From assembly GCF_018362975.1 (NCBI RefSeq), contig NZ_CP074371.1:1426001-1490000 (forward strand): a DNA stretch of 64,000 bases, in the 5' to 3' direction. The notes under the pieces are model-generated. The model saw only the letters and a program-made list of their open reading frames with translations. It had not been told where the DNA came from and made no database searches. Both the position numbers and the translations under genes were made by a program. Shown here in pieces: positions 51,503 through 62,964 of the stretch; positions within the stretch are counted from its first letter, which is position 1; each line of letters opens with the position of its first letter. The stretch is from Nocardia tengchongensis (GTDB lineage Bacteria > Actinomycetota > Actinomycetes > Mycobacteriales > Mycobacteriaceae).

Positions 51503-53731
51503 GTGGCTGGAGTTGTCCGTGGGATCAGACGAGGGCGCGTGCGCCGGATGGCATGCGCCCTGGCGGCGGTTTTCCCGCTGGTCGTAGGCATCTCAGCGAT
51601 GCCCGGACCGGCGACCGCCGCGCCCGAGGGGCCGGTCGCACCCGCGGCGACCGTCCAGAAGCTGACCTGGCTCAACGACCGCCGGGTGTCGATGTGGGTG
51701 AACTCCCCGGCCAGCGGCGCACCGGTCGAGATCCAGTTGCTGCTGCCCCGCGACTGGAACACCAAGCCGGACGCCAAGTTCCCGGTGGTCTACATGCTCG
51801 ACGGCCTGCGCGCCACCGACGACGAGAACGGCTGGACCAAGGACGCAGGCGCGGCCGGCTTCTACGCCGACAAGAACGCCCTGGTGGTGCTGCCGGTCGG
51901 CGGCCAGTCCAGCTTCTACGCCGACTGGCTGGCCCCCGACAACGGGCGCAACTACCAGTGGGAGACCTTCCTGGTCAAGGAACTCCCGCCGCTGCTGGAA
52001 AGCCAGTTCCGGGCCACCGATGTGCGTGCGGTCGAGGGACTTTCGATGGGCGGCACCGCGGCCATGATGCTGGCCGGCCGCAACCCCGGCTGGGTCCGCT
52101 CGGCCTCCTCGTACTCCGGCTTCCTCACCCTGACCTCGCTGGGCATGCCGCAGGCGGTCAACTTCGCCATGCACGACGCGGGCGGATACGACTCCAGCAA
52201 GATGTTCGGGCCGCCGTCGAGTCCGGCCTGGAAGGAACACGACCCGTACGAGCTGGCCGACAAGCTCAAAGGTCTGGCGCTGTACGTCTCCAGCGGCAAC
52301 GGCGTCGCCGGCGCCTCCGACCCGCTGTCCGACATTCCCGGAATCAGCACCAACTACGCCGGACTCGGCCTCGAGGTGCTGTCCCGGTTGAGCACCCAGA
52401 ACTTCGTGGCCAAGCTCAACAAGCTGAACATCCCGGTCTCGGTGAACTACCGCGCGTCGGGCACTCACACCTGGCCGTACTGGGACTTCGAGATGCGGCA
52501 GGCCTGGGCGCAGACGGCCGCCGCGCTGGGCGTGGACCAGACCCCCGTGGACTGCAAGACCGGCGGCGCGATCGCACCGGTCGTGGCGGGCAACAACTGG
52601 CTCGGTGATTGCCTCACCGCCGAATATCAGGTCCCCGGCGGTGTCAGCCAGGACTTCCGCGGCGGCAAGGTGATGTTCTCCCAGGGCACGGGCGCGCAGC
52701 CGGTGGCGGGCGCGATCGGCGGCAGCTACGCCGGATCGGGCGGCGCGGCAGGCGCTCTCGGCTTCCCGACCGGCGGCGAGGGCGGACTGCCCGACGGCCG
52801 CGGCCGGCTGCAGCACTTCCAGAACGGATCGGTCTACTGGACCCCGCAGACCGGGGCGCAGGCGGTTCGCGGCGCCATCTTCGACGAATGGGCCAGGGCG
52901 GGCTTCGAGCGCGGCCCCGCCGGATACCCCAACGGCCAGGAGGTCCGCACGCCCCAGAAGGACGGCGTGGTCCAGGGTTTCGAGAACGGGCCGATGTACT
53001 TCAGCGCCAAGACAGGTGCGCACCTGGTGCAGGGTCTGATCCTGGGCAAGTACAGCCAGCTCGGATTCGAGAACAGCCCTTGGGGTTTCCCGATCTCCGA
53101 TGAGCAGGGGCTGCGCGACTTCGGCCGCTACTCCGCGTTCGAGGGCGGCAACATCTATTGGAGCCCGCTCTCCGGAGCCTGGGGCGTGCGGGCCGGCCAG
53201 ATCATGGACGCCTGGGGCGCTACCGGATTCGAGAACGGTCCGCTCGGCTACCCGATCTCGGACGAGGGGCAGAGCCCGGGCGGCCTCCAGCAGACCTTCC
53301 AGGGCGGCACCATCACCATCCACGACGGCCGTGCCGTCGCCGCCACCCACGACGGGCGGCCCATCGCCATCCCCGGCAGCGAGCAGCCCAAGCCCGAGCC
53401 GGCCCAGCCGCAACCCCAGCCCGCCGTGCAGCCGCAGCCCGCGGCCCCCCTGCCGGGCGCGCCCGCAGCGTCCCCCGCGCCGGCCCCGGCTCCCGCGGCC
53501 CCCGCCGCGGTGGTTCCCGCTCCTGGTGCTCCGGCCCCGGCGGCAGCCGCTCCGGCTTCGGTGGCCCCGGGCCCCGTGGCTCCGGCTCCCGCGGCTCCGG
53601 CTCCGGCCGTGGTTCCCGCCACCGCCCCGGCTCCGGCCGCGGTGCCCGCCCCGGCTCCCGAGCCCGCGCCCGCCGAACCGCCGTCGCCCGCGCCGATCCC
53701 TGCGCTGGGCCCCGAGGTCCGTCCCAACTGA
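51503..53731 (+). CDS. Mycolyltransferase with LGFP repeats and Pro/Ala-rich tail (PS1-like)
   Basis: This 742-residue protein starts at the GTG at 51503 (GGAGG upstream; an ATG at 51548 is an alternative). It has a signal peptide and an antigen 85-type domain to about residue 350 (Ser181 in GLSMGGTAAMM, GTHTWPYWDFEMRQ). Four to five LGFP-type repeats follow (LGFPTGGE, GYPNGQEV, WGFPISDEQ, LGYPISDEG, each about 50 residues), then a low-complexity Pro/Ala tail of about 110 residues. Corynebacterial PS1/Cop1 has the same catalytic-plus-LGFP design, in which LGFP repeats help anchor the enzyme to the wall. The tail could span the wall. Confidence 0.9.
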   Translation: MAGVVRGIRRGRVRRMACALAAVFPLVVGISAMPGPATAAPEGPVAPAATVQKLTWLNDRRVSMWVNSPASGAPVEIQLLLPRDWNTKPDAKFPVVYMLDGLRATDDENGWTKDAGAAGFYADKNALVVLPVGGQSSFYADWLAPDNGRNYQWETFLVKELPPLLESQFRATDVRAVEGLSMGGTAAMMLAGRNPGWVRSASSYSGFLTLTSLGMPQAVNFAMHDAGGYDSSKMFGPPSSPAWKEHDPYELADKLKGLALYVSSGNGVAGASDPLSDIPGISTNYAGLGLEVLSRLSTQNFVAKLNKLNIPVSVNYRASGTHTWPYWDFEMRQAWAQTAAALGVDQTPVDCKTGGAIAPVVAGNNWLGDCLTAEYQVPGGVSQDFRGGKVMFSQGTGAQPVAGAIGGSYAGSGGAAGALGFPTGGEGGLPDGRGRLQHFQNGSVYWTPQTGAQAVRGAIFDEWARAGFERGPAGYPNGQEVRTPQKDGVVQGFENGPMYFSAKTGAHLVQGLILGKYSQLGFENSPWGFPISDEQGLRDFGRYSAFEGGNIYWSPLSGAWGVRAGQIMDAWGATGFENGPLGYPISDEGQSPGGLQQTFQGGTITIHDGRAVAATHDGRPIAIPGSEQPKPEPAQPQPQPAVQPQPAAPLPGAPAASPAPAPAPAAPAAVVPAPGAPAPAAAAPASVAPGPVAPAPAAPAPAVVPATAPAPAAVPAPAPEPAPAEPPSPAPIPALGPEVRPN

Positions 53732-53864
53732 GACTTTTCCGGCAAACAGACCCTAATCGGCCCTAAGAAGTGCATGTGGGTCCGTTGTGGTCCGGGCTCT
53801 CCGACCGGGTTGCGGCTAGCCTGGGGGCGACCTTTGCCCTTGGACAGAATCAGGAAGCGAATAG

Positions 53865-54383
53865 ATGCACGGAACCCGTGGAAAGGTATTCGGCGTGGTG
53901 GCCGCCCTCGCAGCCGTCGGCCTGCTCGCCGCGTGCGGTAGCAACGACTCGACCGCCAAGAGCACGCCCACGCTGACCACCACCAAGACCACGGCCGCCG
54001 CCTCCGGTGCCGCCACGCCGTCTTCCGATCAGCAGGCCCCGCAGGCCGCGCCCGACGGGAGCACCTCGACCGAGCGGCCGGCGCCGATCCCGAGCCAGTT
54101 CCTCACCACGCCGCCCGGTTCCCCCGCGCTGACGGACAAGGAGAAGGGCTTCCTCGAGGAACTGAAGAAGGCCGGCATCACCCCGGGCTCCACGGACATC
54201 GCCATCACCGCGGCGAATCTGGTCTGCCAGGGCAAGGCCGAGAACGCCCCGCAGGATCAGATCATCACCTATGTGACCGCCATCGCCGGCTCCGATCCGG
54301 CCTTCGATCCGGCCAAGATGTCGGTCGAGCAGGCGGGTAAGACCTACTTCGACGTCGCCTCGAAGAGCTACTGCAACAAGTGA
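53865..54383 (+). CDS. DUF732 lipoprotein
   Basis: The 172-residue protein has a lipoprotein signal ending in LLAAC (Cys about 24), then a Thr/Ser/Ala-rich linker of about 70 residues and a DUF732 domain (GFLEELKKAGITPGSTDIAI, AANLVCQGKAE, YFDVASKSYC). Two cysteines in the domain could pair. DUF732 proteins are common exported proteins of mycobacteria and nocardiae, function unknown. The stop overlaps the GTG of the cutinase gene, so the two are co-translated. Confidence 0.85.
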   Translation: MHGTRGKVFGVVAALAAVGLLAACGSNDSTAKSTPTLTTTKTTAAASGAATPSSDQQAPQAAPDGSTSTERPAPIPSQFLTTPPGSPALTDKEKGFLEELKKAGITPGSTDIAITAANLVCQGKAENAPQDQIITYVTAIAGSDPAFDPAKMSVEQAGKTYFDVASKSYCNK

Positions 54384-55363
54384 CGACACGACGCCGAACC
54401 GGACGACGCCGGAACCGGCCCGCCGGGTGCCTGCTGCTCGCCATCGCCGCGATCGTGATCGTGGTCGTGGTGGCGCTGCTGCTGTGGTACCTGCTGGCCG
54501 GCCGGCTGCGGCTGCCCGGTCCCAAGCCACCGGGTCCGCCTCGTCCGAGTTCGCAGCCGGCCACCTGCCCGGACGTGCTGATGCTGTCCGTGCCGGGCAC
54601 CTGGGAGTCGAATGCCACCGACGACCCCTACAACCCGGCCGCGAACCCGGCGTCGCTGATGTTGAACGTCTCCAACCCGATCCGGGCCAAGTTCCCCAAC
54701 GAACGGCTCGAGGTCTACACCGTCCCGTACGTCGCGCAGTTCTCCAATCCGGTCGCCATTCCGCCGGACGGGCAGTCGTCGTACAACAACAGCCGCTCCG
54801 AGGGCGCCAAGCGGGCCTCGGACAAGCTGGCCAAGACGCACGCGGACTGCCCGCTCACCACCTTCGTGCTGGCGGGCTTCTCCCAGGGCGCGGTGATCGC
54901 CGGCGACGTCGCCGCGCAGATCGGCGCGGGCAAGGGCCCGGTGCCCGAGGACCTGGTGCTGGGCGTGACCACCATCGCCGACGGCCGCCGCGATATCGGC
55001 GATCCGGGCGAGGCCACCGCGGTCGGCCCGTCCCCGGCGGGCGTCGGCGCGGAGGTGGCGCTGCGGGGCTTGAATGTTCCGGGCATCACCATGACCGGAC
55101 CGCGCGGCGGCTTCGGCACCCTGTCCAACCGGGCCTTCACCATCTGCGCCCCAGGCGATTTGATCTGTGACTCACCCCGCCAGGCGCTGAACCCCGCCAA
55201 TATCCTGGGCAGCGTGAACATCCTGGTCAGGGCCGCCGGCAACCCGGTGCACAGCCTCTACAACGGCTATCAGGTGGACGACAACGGGACCACCGCCACC
55301 CAGTGGACGGTGAACTGGGCCTCGGGCTTGATCGAAAACGCCCCGCACCCAGCACATTCGTGA
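54380..55363 (+). CDS. Rv3802c-like cutinase / phospholipase-thioesterase
   Basis: This 327-residue serine hydrolase of the cutinase family has an N-terminal membrane anchor (LLAIAAIVIVVVVALLLWYL) and a proline-rich linker before the catalytic domain. Ser168 lies in LAGFSQGAVIAG. CPDVLMLSVPGTWES and ICAPGDLICD are family signatures, with Asp in the latter and a His in NPVHSLYNG completing the triad. In mycobacteria Rv3802c sits in this same cluster, is essential and affects mycolate and lipid turnover at the envelope. The GTG at 54380 overlaps the upstream stop. Confidence 0.92.
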   Translation: MTTRRRTGRRRNRPAGCLLLAIAAIVIVVVVALLLWYLLAGRLRLPGPKPPGPPRPSSQPATCPDVLMLSVPGTWESNATDDPYNPAANPASLMLNVSNPIRAKFPNERLEVYTVPYVAQFSNPVAIPPDGQSSYNNSRSEGAKRASDKLAKTHADCPLTTFVLAGFSQGAVIAGDVAAQIGAGKGPVPEDLVLGVTTIADGRRDIGDPGEATAVGPSPAGVGAEVALRGLNVPGITMTGPRGGFGTLSNRAFTICAPGDLICDSPRQALNPANILGSVNILVRAAGNPVHSLYNGYQVDDNGTTATQWTVNWASGLIENAPHPAHS

Positions 55364-55777
55364 GTGAATGGGGACCCCCACCGACCAACCCCCCAGTTTG
55401 GGGGTCACCCGGTAAAGTGCTCCGGGTTGCGACACTGCCGAGACCCGGTGGGTGCGGCAACTCACATCCCTGTCCTTGTTGTGTCCTATCCGGGGCGCTC
55501 CCCACCCATTTGGAGGCATTCGCGCCGGTGAAGCGATAGTCCAGTGGTGTGAGCTGGGAGATGTTCGGCCGCTCCGAAGCATGGCCGGATCGCTCCTCTG
55601 TAACATGTCCCTGGCTCGAGAACATCTAGCCAATAGACGGTCACCGCGCAGACCGCAACGAAATTCTGCAGGTTGGCTCTCCCATGGAGCTCCCGCGGGC
55701 GAACACAGTCGGGCCTCACAGGTAACAGCGGCAAAGCAGCCGTTCCATGCCGCGTGTGCCTCGGAGGAGAAGAAGGA
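55364..55777 (+). other. Intergenic region before fadD32
   Basis: This 414-base region has no convincing gene. A hairpin, GACCCCCA (55373-55380) with TGGGGGTC (55399-55406), can terminate the cutinase transcript. The remainder should carry the fadD32-pks13-accD4 promoter, ending in GGAGGAGAAGAAGG before the ATG at 55778. Confidence 0.5.
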
Positions 55778-57700
55778 ATGGACGAGACTTTCGACGATTA
55801 CCTCGACGAAACGGGGAACATCACGATTCCCGAGGGACGTACCCTCGTCGACTACGTCGAGATGCACACTGCGGGCAATGACGCGAACGACCTTGCCTAC
55901 CGCTACATCGACTACTCACGCGAGCGCGACGGTGAGTACCAGGATCTCACTTGGAGCCAGTTCGGCACCCGGCTGCGCGCGGTGGCCGCCCGACTGCAGC
56001 AGGTGACCAAGCGGGGCGACCGGGTCGCCATCCTGGCCCCGCAGGGCCTGGATTACGTCATCTCCTTCTTCGCGGCGATCTACGCGGGCACCATCTCGGT
56101 GCCGCTGTTCGATCCGGACGAGCCGGGCCACACCGACCGGCTGCACGCCGTGCTCGGCGACTGCACGCCCGCCGCGATCCTGACCGCGAGCTCCTCCGCC
56201 GCCGGCGTGCGGCAGTTCTTCCGCGCGCTGCCCGCGGCCCAGCGCCCGCGCATCATCGCGGTCGATGCCATCCCGGATAGTGTCGGTGAGTCCTGGATCC
56301 GCCCCGACATCCGCGTCGACGACATCGCCTACCTGCAGTACACCTCCGGCTCCACGCGCGTGCCGGCCGGTGTCGAGATCACCCACCGCGGTGTCGGCAC
56401 CAATGTGCTGCAGATGGTGAACGCGCTGGATCTGAACGAGAACTCGCGCGGTGTGACCTGGCTGCCGCTCTATCACGACATGGGTCTGCTGACGGTGATC
56501 CTGCCCGCCGTGGGCGGCAAGTACATCACCATCATGTCCCCGGCCTCCTTCGTGCGCCGCCCCTCGCGGTGGATCAACGAGCTGGCCGCGGTGTCCGACG
56601 GCGCCGGAACCTTCGCCGCCGCACCGAACTTCGCGTTCGAGCACGCGGCCGTGCGCGGCCTGCCCAAGGCGGGCGAGTCGCTGGACCTGTCCAACGTGCT
56701 CGGCCTGATCAACGGCTCCGAGCCGGTGACCACCACCTCGATGAAGAAGTTCAACGAGGCGTTCGCGCCGTACGGCCTGCCCAAGACCGCCATCAAGCCG
56801 TGCTACGGCATGGCCGAGGCCACCCTGTTCGTGTCGGCCACCCGGCACGAGGACGAGGCCAAGGTCATCTACGTGGACCGCACCGAGCTCAACGCCGGTC
56901 GCGTGGTGAAGGTCGAGCAGGGCACCGAGAACGCCATCGCGCAGGTCTCCTGCGGTTACGTGGCGCTGTCGCAGTGGGGCGCCATCGTGGACCCGGAGAC
57001 CGTTGACAATCCCGAGGGTGCGCGTGAGCTCCCCGAGGGCGAGGTCGGCGAGATCTGGTTGCACGGCAACAACATCGGCATCGGCTACTGGGGCCGGGCC
57101 GAGGAGACCCAGAAGACCTTCCGGAACCGCCTGACCAACCGGCTGCCCGAGGGCAGCAAGGCGGGCGACGTTCCGCTGGACGGCAACTGGCTGCGCACCG
57201 GTGACTACGGCGTCTACGTGGACGGCGAGCTGTACATCACCGGCCGGGTCAAGGACCTGGTCATCGTGGACGGCCGCAACCACTACCCGCAGGATCTCGA
57301 GTACTCCGCGGAGGAGGCCTCGACCATGCTGCGCGCCGGTTTCATCGCCGCTTTCGCGGTGCCGGCCAACCAGCTGCCCGCCGAGGTCTTCGCGCAGGAC
57401 AGCCACTCCGGTCTGAGCTACGACGCCGACGATGCCAGCGAACAGCTGGTGATCGTGGCCGAGCGCGGCCCGGGTGCGGGCAAGGCCGATCCGGGCCCGA
57501 TCGCGGACGCGGTCCGCGCGGCCATCTCCACCCGGCACGGTGTCACCGCACGTGACATCCTCCTCGTGCCCGCCGGGTCGATTCCGCGCACCTCCAGCGG
57601 CAAGATCGCGCGTCGCGCCTGCAAGGCGGAGTACATCGGCGGGACCCTGCGGGGTGGTTACAAGCAGCAGGCTTTCCCCGATGCACCAGACGAGGAGTGA
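55778..57700 (+). CDS. fadD32: Long-chain fatty acid AMP ligase FadD32
   Basis: This 640-residue adenylating enzyme activates meromycolic acid as acyl-AMP and loads it on the N-terminal ACP of Pks13. The ATP motif is [71 protein letters not shown] and the C-terminal lysine loop in [15 protein letters not shown] are all present. Length and motifs match the fatty acyl-AMP ligase subgroup. The ATG at 55778 has a strong ribosome binding site. It lies 103 bases before pks13 and acts in the final mycolate condensation. Confidence 0.96.
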   Translation: MDETFDDYLDETGNITIPEGRTLVDYVEMHTAGNDANDLAYRYIDYSRERDGEYQDLTWSQFGTRLRAVAARLQQVTKRGDRVAILAPQGLDYVISFFAAIYAGTISVPLFDPDEPGHTDRLHAVLGDCTPAAILTASSSAAGVRQFFRALPAAQRPRIIAVDAIPDSVGESWIRPDIRVDDIAYLQYTSGSTRVPAGVEITHRGVGTNVLQMVNALDLNENSRGVTWLPLYHDMGLLTVILPAVGGKYITIMSPASFVRRPSRWINELAAVSDGAGTFAAAPNFAFEHAAVRGLPKAGESLDLSNVLGLINGSEPVTTTSMKKFNEAFAPYGLPKTAIKPCYGMAEATLFVSATRHEDEAKVIYVDRTELNAGRVVKVEQGTENAIAQVSCGYVALSQWGAIVDPETVDNPEGARELPEGEVGEIWLHGNNIGIGYWGRAEETQKTFRNRLTNRLPEGSKAGDVPLDGNWLRTGDYGVYVDGELYITGRVKDLVIVDGRNHYPQDLEYSAEEASTMLRAGFIAAFAVPANQLPAEVFAQDSHSGLSYDADDASEQLVIVAERGPGAGKADPGPIADAVRAAISTRHGVTARDILLVPAGSIPRTSSGKIARRACKAEYIGGTLRGGYKQQAFPDAPDEE

Positions 57701-57803
57701 GACGACAGTCTCATAGTTGGATGGCGCGAGCCGCTCGGTTCGCGCCATTCATGCATGAAAACACCGCCGCGCACCGTAAGCAGACAGGTAGCTTGAGGAA
57801 CTG

Positions 57804-60800
57804 ATGGCTGAGAACGAGGGCACGGACCCCACCCAGACGACCGAGCACGCGCCGACCACGGATGCCGCGAAGCAACCGGCGGTCGCCGACATGTCGGTGC
57901 AGGATCTGCGGGAGTGGTTGCGCCGCTGGGTCGCCGATGCGACCGGGCAGCCGCTCGAGAACATCACGGTGGACCGGCCCATGGAGGAATTCGGTCTGGC
58001 CTCGCGCGATGCCCTCGCGCTCGGTGGCGACATCGAGGAGCTGACCGGGGTCGTGCTGAACGCGACCATCGTGTACCAGCACCCGACCATCGGTTCGCTG
58101 GCGGAGCGAATCATCAACGGTGAGCCCGATCTTCCGGCCGAGGCGGCCGACGACTCGTTCTACACCCGGGGGTTCCAGCCCGGCGAGGCCCACGATATCG
58201 CCATCGTCGGCCTGTCCACTCGTTTCCCGAGCGCGGGCGATACGCCCGAATCCACCTGGGACTTCCTGATCGGCCGCGGTGACGCCATCCGCGATCTGCC
58301 CGAGGGCCGCTGGTCGGAGTTCCTGACCGATCCCCGGGTCGCCGACCAGGTCGCCAACTCGAACGTCAAGGGCGGTTACCTCGATCAGGAGGTGATCAAG
58401 AGCTTCGACGCGGAGTTCTTCGCCACCTCGCCGGTCGAGGTCGAGCGCATGGATCCGCAGCAGCGGCTCGCGCTGGAGCTGACCTGGGAGGCGCTGGAGC
58501 ACGCCAGGATTCCGGCCAACACCCTCAAGGGCGAGCAGGTCGGCGTCTTCATCGGCTCCACCGGCAACGAGTTCGGGATCATCGCCGGCATGGCGGCCGG
58601 AAACGTCGATCCGGGCACGCCGCTCTCCGCCGAGGGCTACGTGATCATGGGCGCCGTTTCGGCCATCATCCCGAACCGCGTCTCCTACTTCTTCGACTTC
58701 CGCGGCCCGTCGGTGGCCGTCGACACCGCGTGCTCGTCGTCGCTGGTCGCGGTGCATCAGGCGGTCCGCGCGCTGCGCGGCGGTGAGGCCGATGTGGCGC
58801 TGGCCGGCGGCGTGAACGTGCTGCTGTCCCCGGCCGCGACGCTCGCCTTCGACGCCAATGGCGGTGTGTCGAAAGACGGTCACATCAAGGCGTTCTCGTC
58901 GGACGCCGACGGCATGGTGCGTTCCGAGGGCGCCGGTCTGGTGGTCCTCAAGCGCCTGGCCGACGCTGAGCGCGACGGCGACACCATCTACGCGGTCGTC
59001 AAGGGCTCCGCGATCAACAGCGACGGCCGCTCCAACGGCCTGCTGGCCCCCAACCCGGACGCGCAGGCCGACGTGCTGCGCCGGGCCTACCGCGATGCCG
59101 GAATCGCGCCGTCGCAGGTCGATTACCTCGAGGCGCACGGCACCGGCACGCCGATCGGCGACCCGATCGAGGCGGATGCCCTCGGCCGGGTCCTGGGCCG
59201 CGGCCGTGAGACGGACAAGCCCTTGCTGCTGGGTTCCGCCAAGACCAACTTCGGTCACCTCGAGGCCGCCGCGGGCGCGGCGAGTCTCGCCAAGGTGATC
59301 ATGGCGTTGCAGCACAACGTCATTCCGCCGCACATCAACTACGCCGGTCCGAGCCCCTTCATTCCGTTCGACCAGGCGCACCTGAAGATCACCGATCAGC
59401 CGACCGAGTTCCCGCGCTACAGCGGTAAGGCCACCATCGGCATCAACGGCTTCGGTTTCGGTGGCACCAACGCGCACGTGGTCGTGCAGGAGTACGTCCC
59501 GGCCGCCGCCACCCCCGCGGCGCCGCAGCCCGCCGATCTCGACAACGAGACCACCGACGTGGTCGCCGAGGCCGAGGCCATCGTGGAAGTCGCTGCGCCG
59601 GAACCGGAGTGGGGCAATCGCGAAGAGCCGATGCCGCTCATCATTCCGGTGTCGGGCTACCTGCCCTCGCGGCGCAAGCGCGCCGCCAAGGATCTGGCCG
59701 ACTGGCTGGAATCCGAGGCCGGACAGGCGACTCCGCTGGTGGATGTGGCCCGCGTGCTGGCCAAGCGCAACCACGGCCGCTCCCGCGGTGTGGTCGTCGC
59801 CAAGACCCACGAGGAAGCCATCGCGGGCCTGCGCGCCATCGCCGAGGGTAAGCCGGGCAACAGCGTCTACACCGCCGATTCCCCGGCCGCCCGTGGCGCG
59901 CTGTGGGTGATGGCCGGTTTCGGTGCGCAGCACCGGAAGATGGGCAAGCAGCTCTACCAGGAGAATTCGATCTTCCGCAAGGCCGTCGACCAGGTCGACG
60001 AGCTGGTGGTCGACGAGGCCGGGTACTCGGTCCGGGAGATGATCCTGGACGACGAGCAGGACTGGGACATCGGCACCGGCCAGGTCGGCACCTTCACCAT
60101 TCAGGTGGGTCTGGCCTCGGTGCTGCGCGCGCACGGCGCGGAACCCGAAGGCGTGGTGGGCCACTCGCAGGGTGAGGTCGCGGGCGCGTACATCTCGGGC
60201 GGTCTGCCGCTCGAGGACGCGGTGCGGGTGATCTGCGCGCGGTCGCGGCTGATGGCCGAGGGCGAGGCCATGCTGACCGACGACCAGGTCCGCAATATGG
60301 CGCTGCTGGAGTACTCCTCCGAAGAGATCGCCAAGCTGATCGAGACCGAATTCCCCGACATCGAGGTCGCGGTCTACGCTGCGCCCAACAACACGGTGAT
60401 CGGCGGCATGCCGGAACAGGTGCACGCGATCGTGGCGCGCGCCGAGGCCGAGGGCAAGTTCGCCCGCGTGCTGCAGACCCGCGGCGCGGGCCACACCTCG
60501 CAGATGGACATGCTGCTGGGCGAACTGTCCGCCGAACTGGCGGGCATCGAGCCCACCAGGCTCAAGCGCGACCTGTACTCGACCGTGCACGCGGCGGCCG
60601 TCTACCGCGGCGGCAACGCGCCGGTGCACGACGTGGACTACTGGGTCATGAACATGCGTGGCTCGGTGTACTTCACCAATGCCATCCGCCAGGCCGTGGA
60701 CAACGGCATCACCACCTACCTGGAGCTGGCGCCGAACTCGGTGGCGCTCATGCAGGTGATGGGCACCACCTTCGCGGCCGGCGTGCACAACGCGGCGCTG

Positions 60801-62911
60801 ATCCCGACGCTCAAGCGCAAGGAGGACGAGGCCGCGGGCGTCGTCTCCGCGCTGGCGCAGCTGTACGTGCAGGGCCACAAGGTGGATCTGTCCTCGCTGC
60901 TGCCCGCCGGTGATTTCGCCGCCGTGCCGCGTACCGCGTTCCTGCGTAAGCAGTACTGGCCCAAGGTGACCGGCGGCTTCGGCGGCTCGGGCAATGCCGG
61001 GGTCCCGGGTGCGCACGTGGCGCTGCCGGACGGCCGCCACGTCTGGGAGGTGCAGGCCGCGGCCGTCACCGACCTGGCCGCGCTGGTGAATGCCGCTGCC
61101 GCGCAGGTGCTCTCGGATGTCACCGTCGGCGCGTCGCTGACCCACGAGGCGATTCCGGCTGACGGCACGCTGACCACGACGCTCACCCCGCATCCGGGTG
61201 GCGCGTCGGTATCGGTGCACGCCAAGGCCGGCAACGTCTTCCGCCCGCTGTTCGACGCCGTCGTCACCTCCGGCGCGCCGCTGCCGGAATCGGCGGTGGC
61301 GCAGCCGGTCGCGGCCGTCGCCGCGGCTCCGGCCGTGGTCGAGGTGGCCGAGGTCGCCGGTGAGCGCTGGGATCCGAACGGCAAGCAGACCATCGAGGCG
61401 CGCCTGGCCATCATCGTGGCCGAGTCCATGGGTTACGCGGTCGAGGACCTGCCGATGGAGATCCCGCTCATGGAGCTGGGTCTGGACTCGCTGATGGCGA
61501 TGCGCATCAAGAACCGCGTCGAGTACGAGTTCGACATCCCGCAGCTGCAGATCCAGGCGGTGCGCGATGCCAGCCTGCTCGAGGTCGGCAAGGGCTGCGC
61601 TACGCCATCGAGCACCGCGATCAGCTCGAGGACATCGCGGCCCGCCAGGCCGCCGGTGAGGACATCGCCGTCGACGCCGACTTCGTCTCCGCCGCGCGCG
61701 CCGCGATGGCCGCGGGCGAGGATCCGGCCGCGCTGCTGCCGAAGGTCGAGACCACCTCGCCGGTAGACGAGGCCGAGGCCGTTGTCGCCGAACACGAGGC
61801 GTCCGCGCCGATCGCCGAGACCGACGCCGACAATGTGCCCCCGCGCAACGGCGAGGAGCGTCTCGCCTTCGCGACCTGGGCGCTGGTGACCGGTAAGACG
61901 GCGGGCGGCATCTTCAACCAGCTGCCCGAGATCGACGACGACACCCTGGCGAAGCTGGTGGCCCGGCTGTCGGAGCGGGTGAAGGCCGAGGTCGATCCGG
62001 ACCGGGTGCGCGCCTGCAAGACCATCGAGGACCTGTCCCAGGTGGTGGTGGAGTACCAGGGCAAGAGCTCGGATCTGGACGGTTTCGTGCGCACGCTGCG
62101 CCCGAAGGAGGCCGGTTCGAACGCGGTGCCGGTCTTCGTGTTCCACGCCTCGGGCGGCAACACCCTGGTCTACGAGCCGCTGCTGAACCGCCTGCCGGCC
62201 GGTACCCCGATGTTCGGTCTGGAGCGCGTCGAGGGCACCATCGAAGAGCGTGCGCGCCAGTACATTCCGGAGATTCGCAAGAAGCAGCCGGAGGGCCCGT
62301 ACATCTTCTACGGCTGGTCGCTGGGCGCGGTGTTCGCATTGAAGGTCGCCGAGATCATGCGGGCCGAGGGCGCGGATGTGCGCGAGGTCGGCCTGATCGA
62401 TCTGGCCCTGCCGGTCGAGCCCTTCGACGACTCCGCCGCGGAGCGGGTGGAGCGGATTCGCCGCTATCAGACGTTCGCGCAGAAGAACTACGGCTTCGCC
62501 GGTGAGCTCGATGAGGAGCAGCTCGAGGAGCTGGCCGCGGCTTCGGACGCGGAGCAGATCGACATCATCATGGAGCTGCTGAAGTTCGCCGGGGTCGATA
62601 TTCCGGGCGGCGTGATCGAGCATCAGCGCACCTCGTGGATCGACAGCAAGGAACTGAACAAGATCGAGCCGACCAAGTACGACGGTCACGTGACCCTGTA
62701 CCTGGCGGACCGCTACCACGATGGAATGATCGAGCTGGAACCGCGTTTCGCCGATCGGCGGCCGAACGGCGGCTGGGGCGAGCACATTCCGAATCTGGAG
62801 ATCATTCACATTCCGGGTGATCACATCCAGATCATCGACGAGCCGCGAATCTCCACCATCGGTGCCGATCTCGCCAAAAAACTTACGGAGATCGACACCA
62901 CCGGGAAATAG
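57804..62911 (+). CDS. pks13: Mycolic acid condensing polyketide synthase Pks13 (one-base frameshift in this sequence)
   Basis: Pks13 joins the meromycoloyl and carboxyacyl chains by Claisen condensation and releases the product to trehalose. Domains in order: N-terminal ACP (Ser68 in FGLASRDAL), ketosynthase (Cys310 in DTACSSS), acyltransferase (Ser788 in GHSQGE), C-terminal ACP (Ser1229 in GLDSLMAM) and thioesterase (YGWSLGAVFAL). The frame breaks at 61593-61594, just after the second ACP (LLEVGK); adding one base after AAG restores LRYAIEHRDQLEDIAARQAA and a 1702-residue protein, the usual size. Because the gene is essential in mycobacteria and its partners are intact, a sequencing or assembly deletion is likely. 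Confidence 0.93.
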
Positions 62912-62964
62912 CACCACCGTGACACGGGTTCTGCGAAAGTAGGTTTTTGCCGGAAGGAGTCCAG

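Noticed and set aside
57711..61220. A 1169-codon open frame on the minus strand across pks13
   Set aside because: It mirrors the codon structure of a certain high-GC gene, has a low-complexity His/Arg/Gly-rich translation and no recognisable domain. It is a GC-bias shadow.
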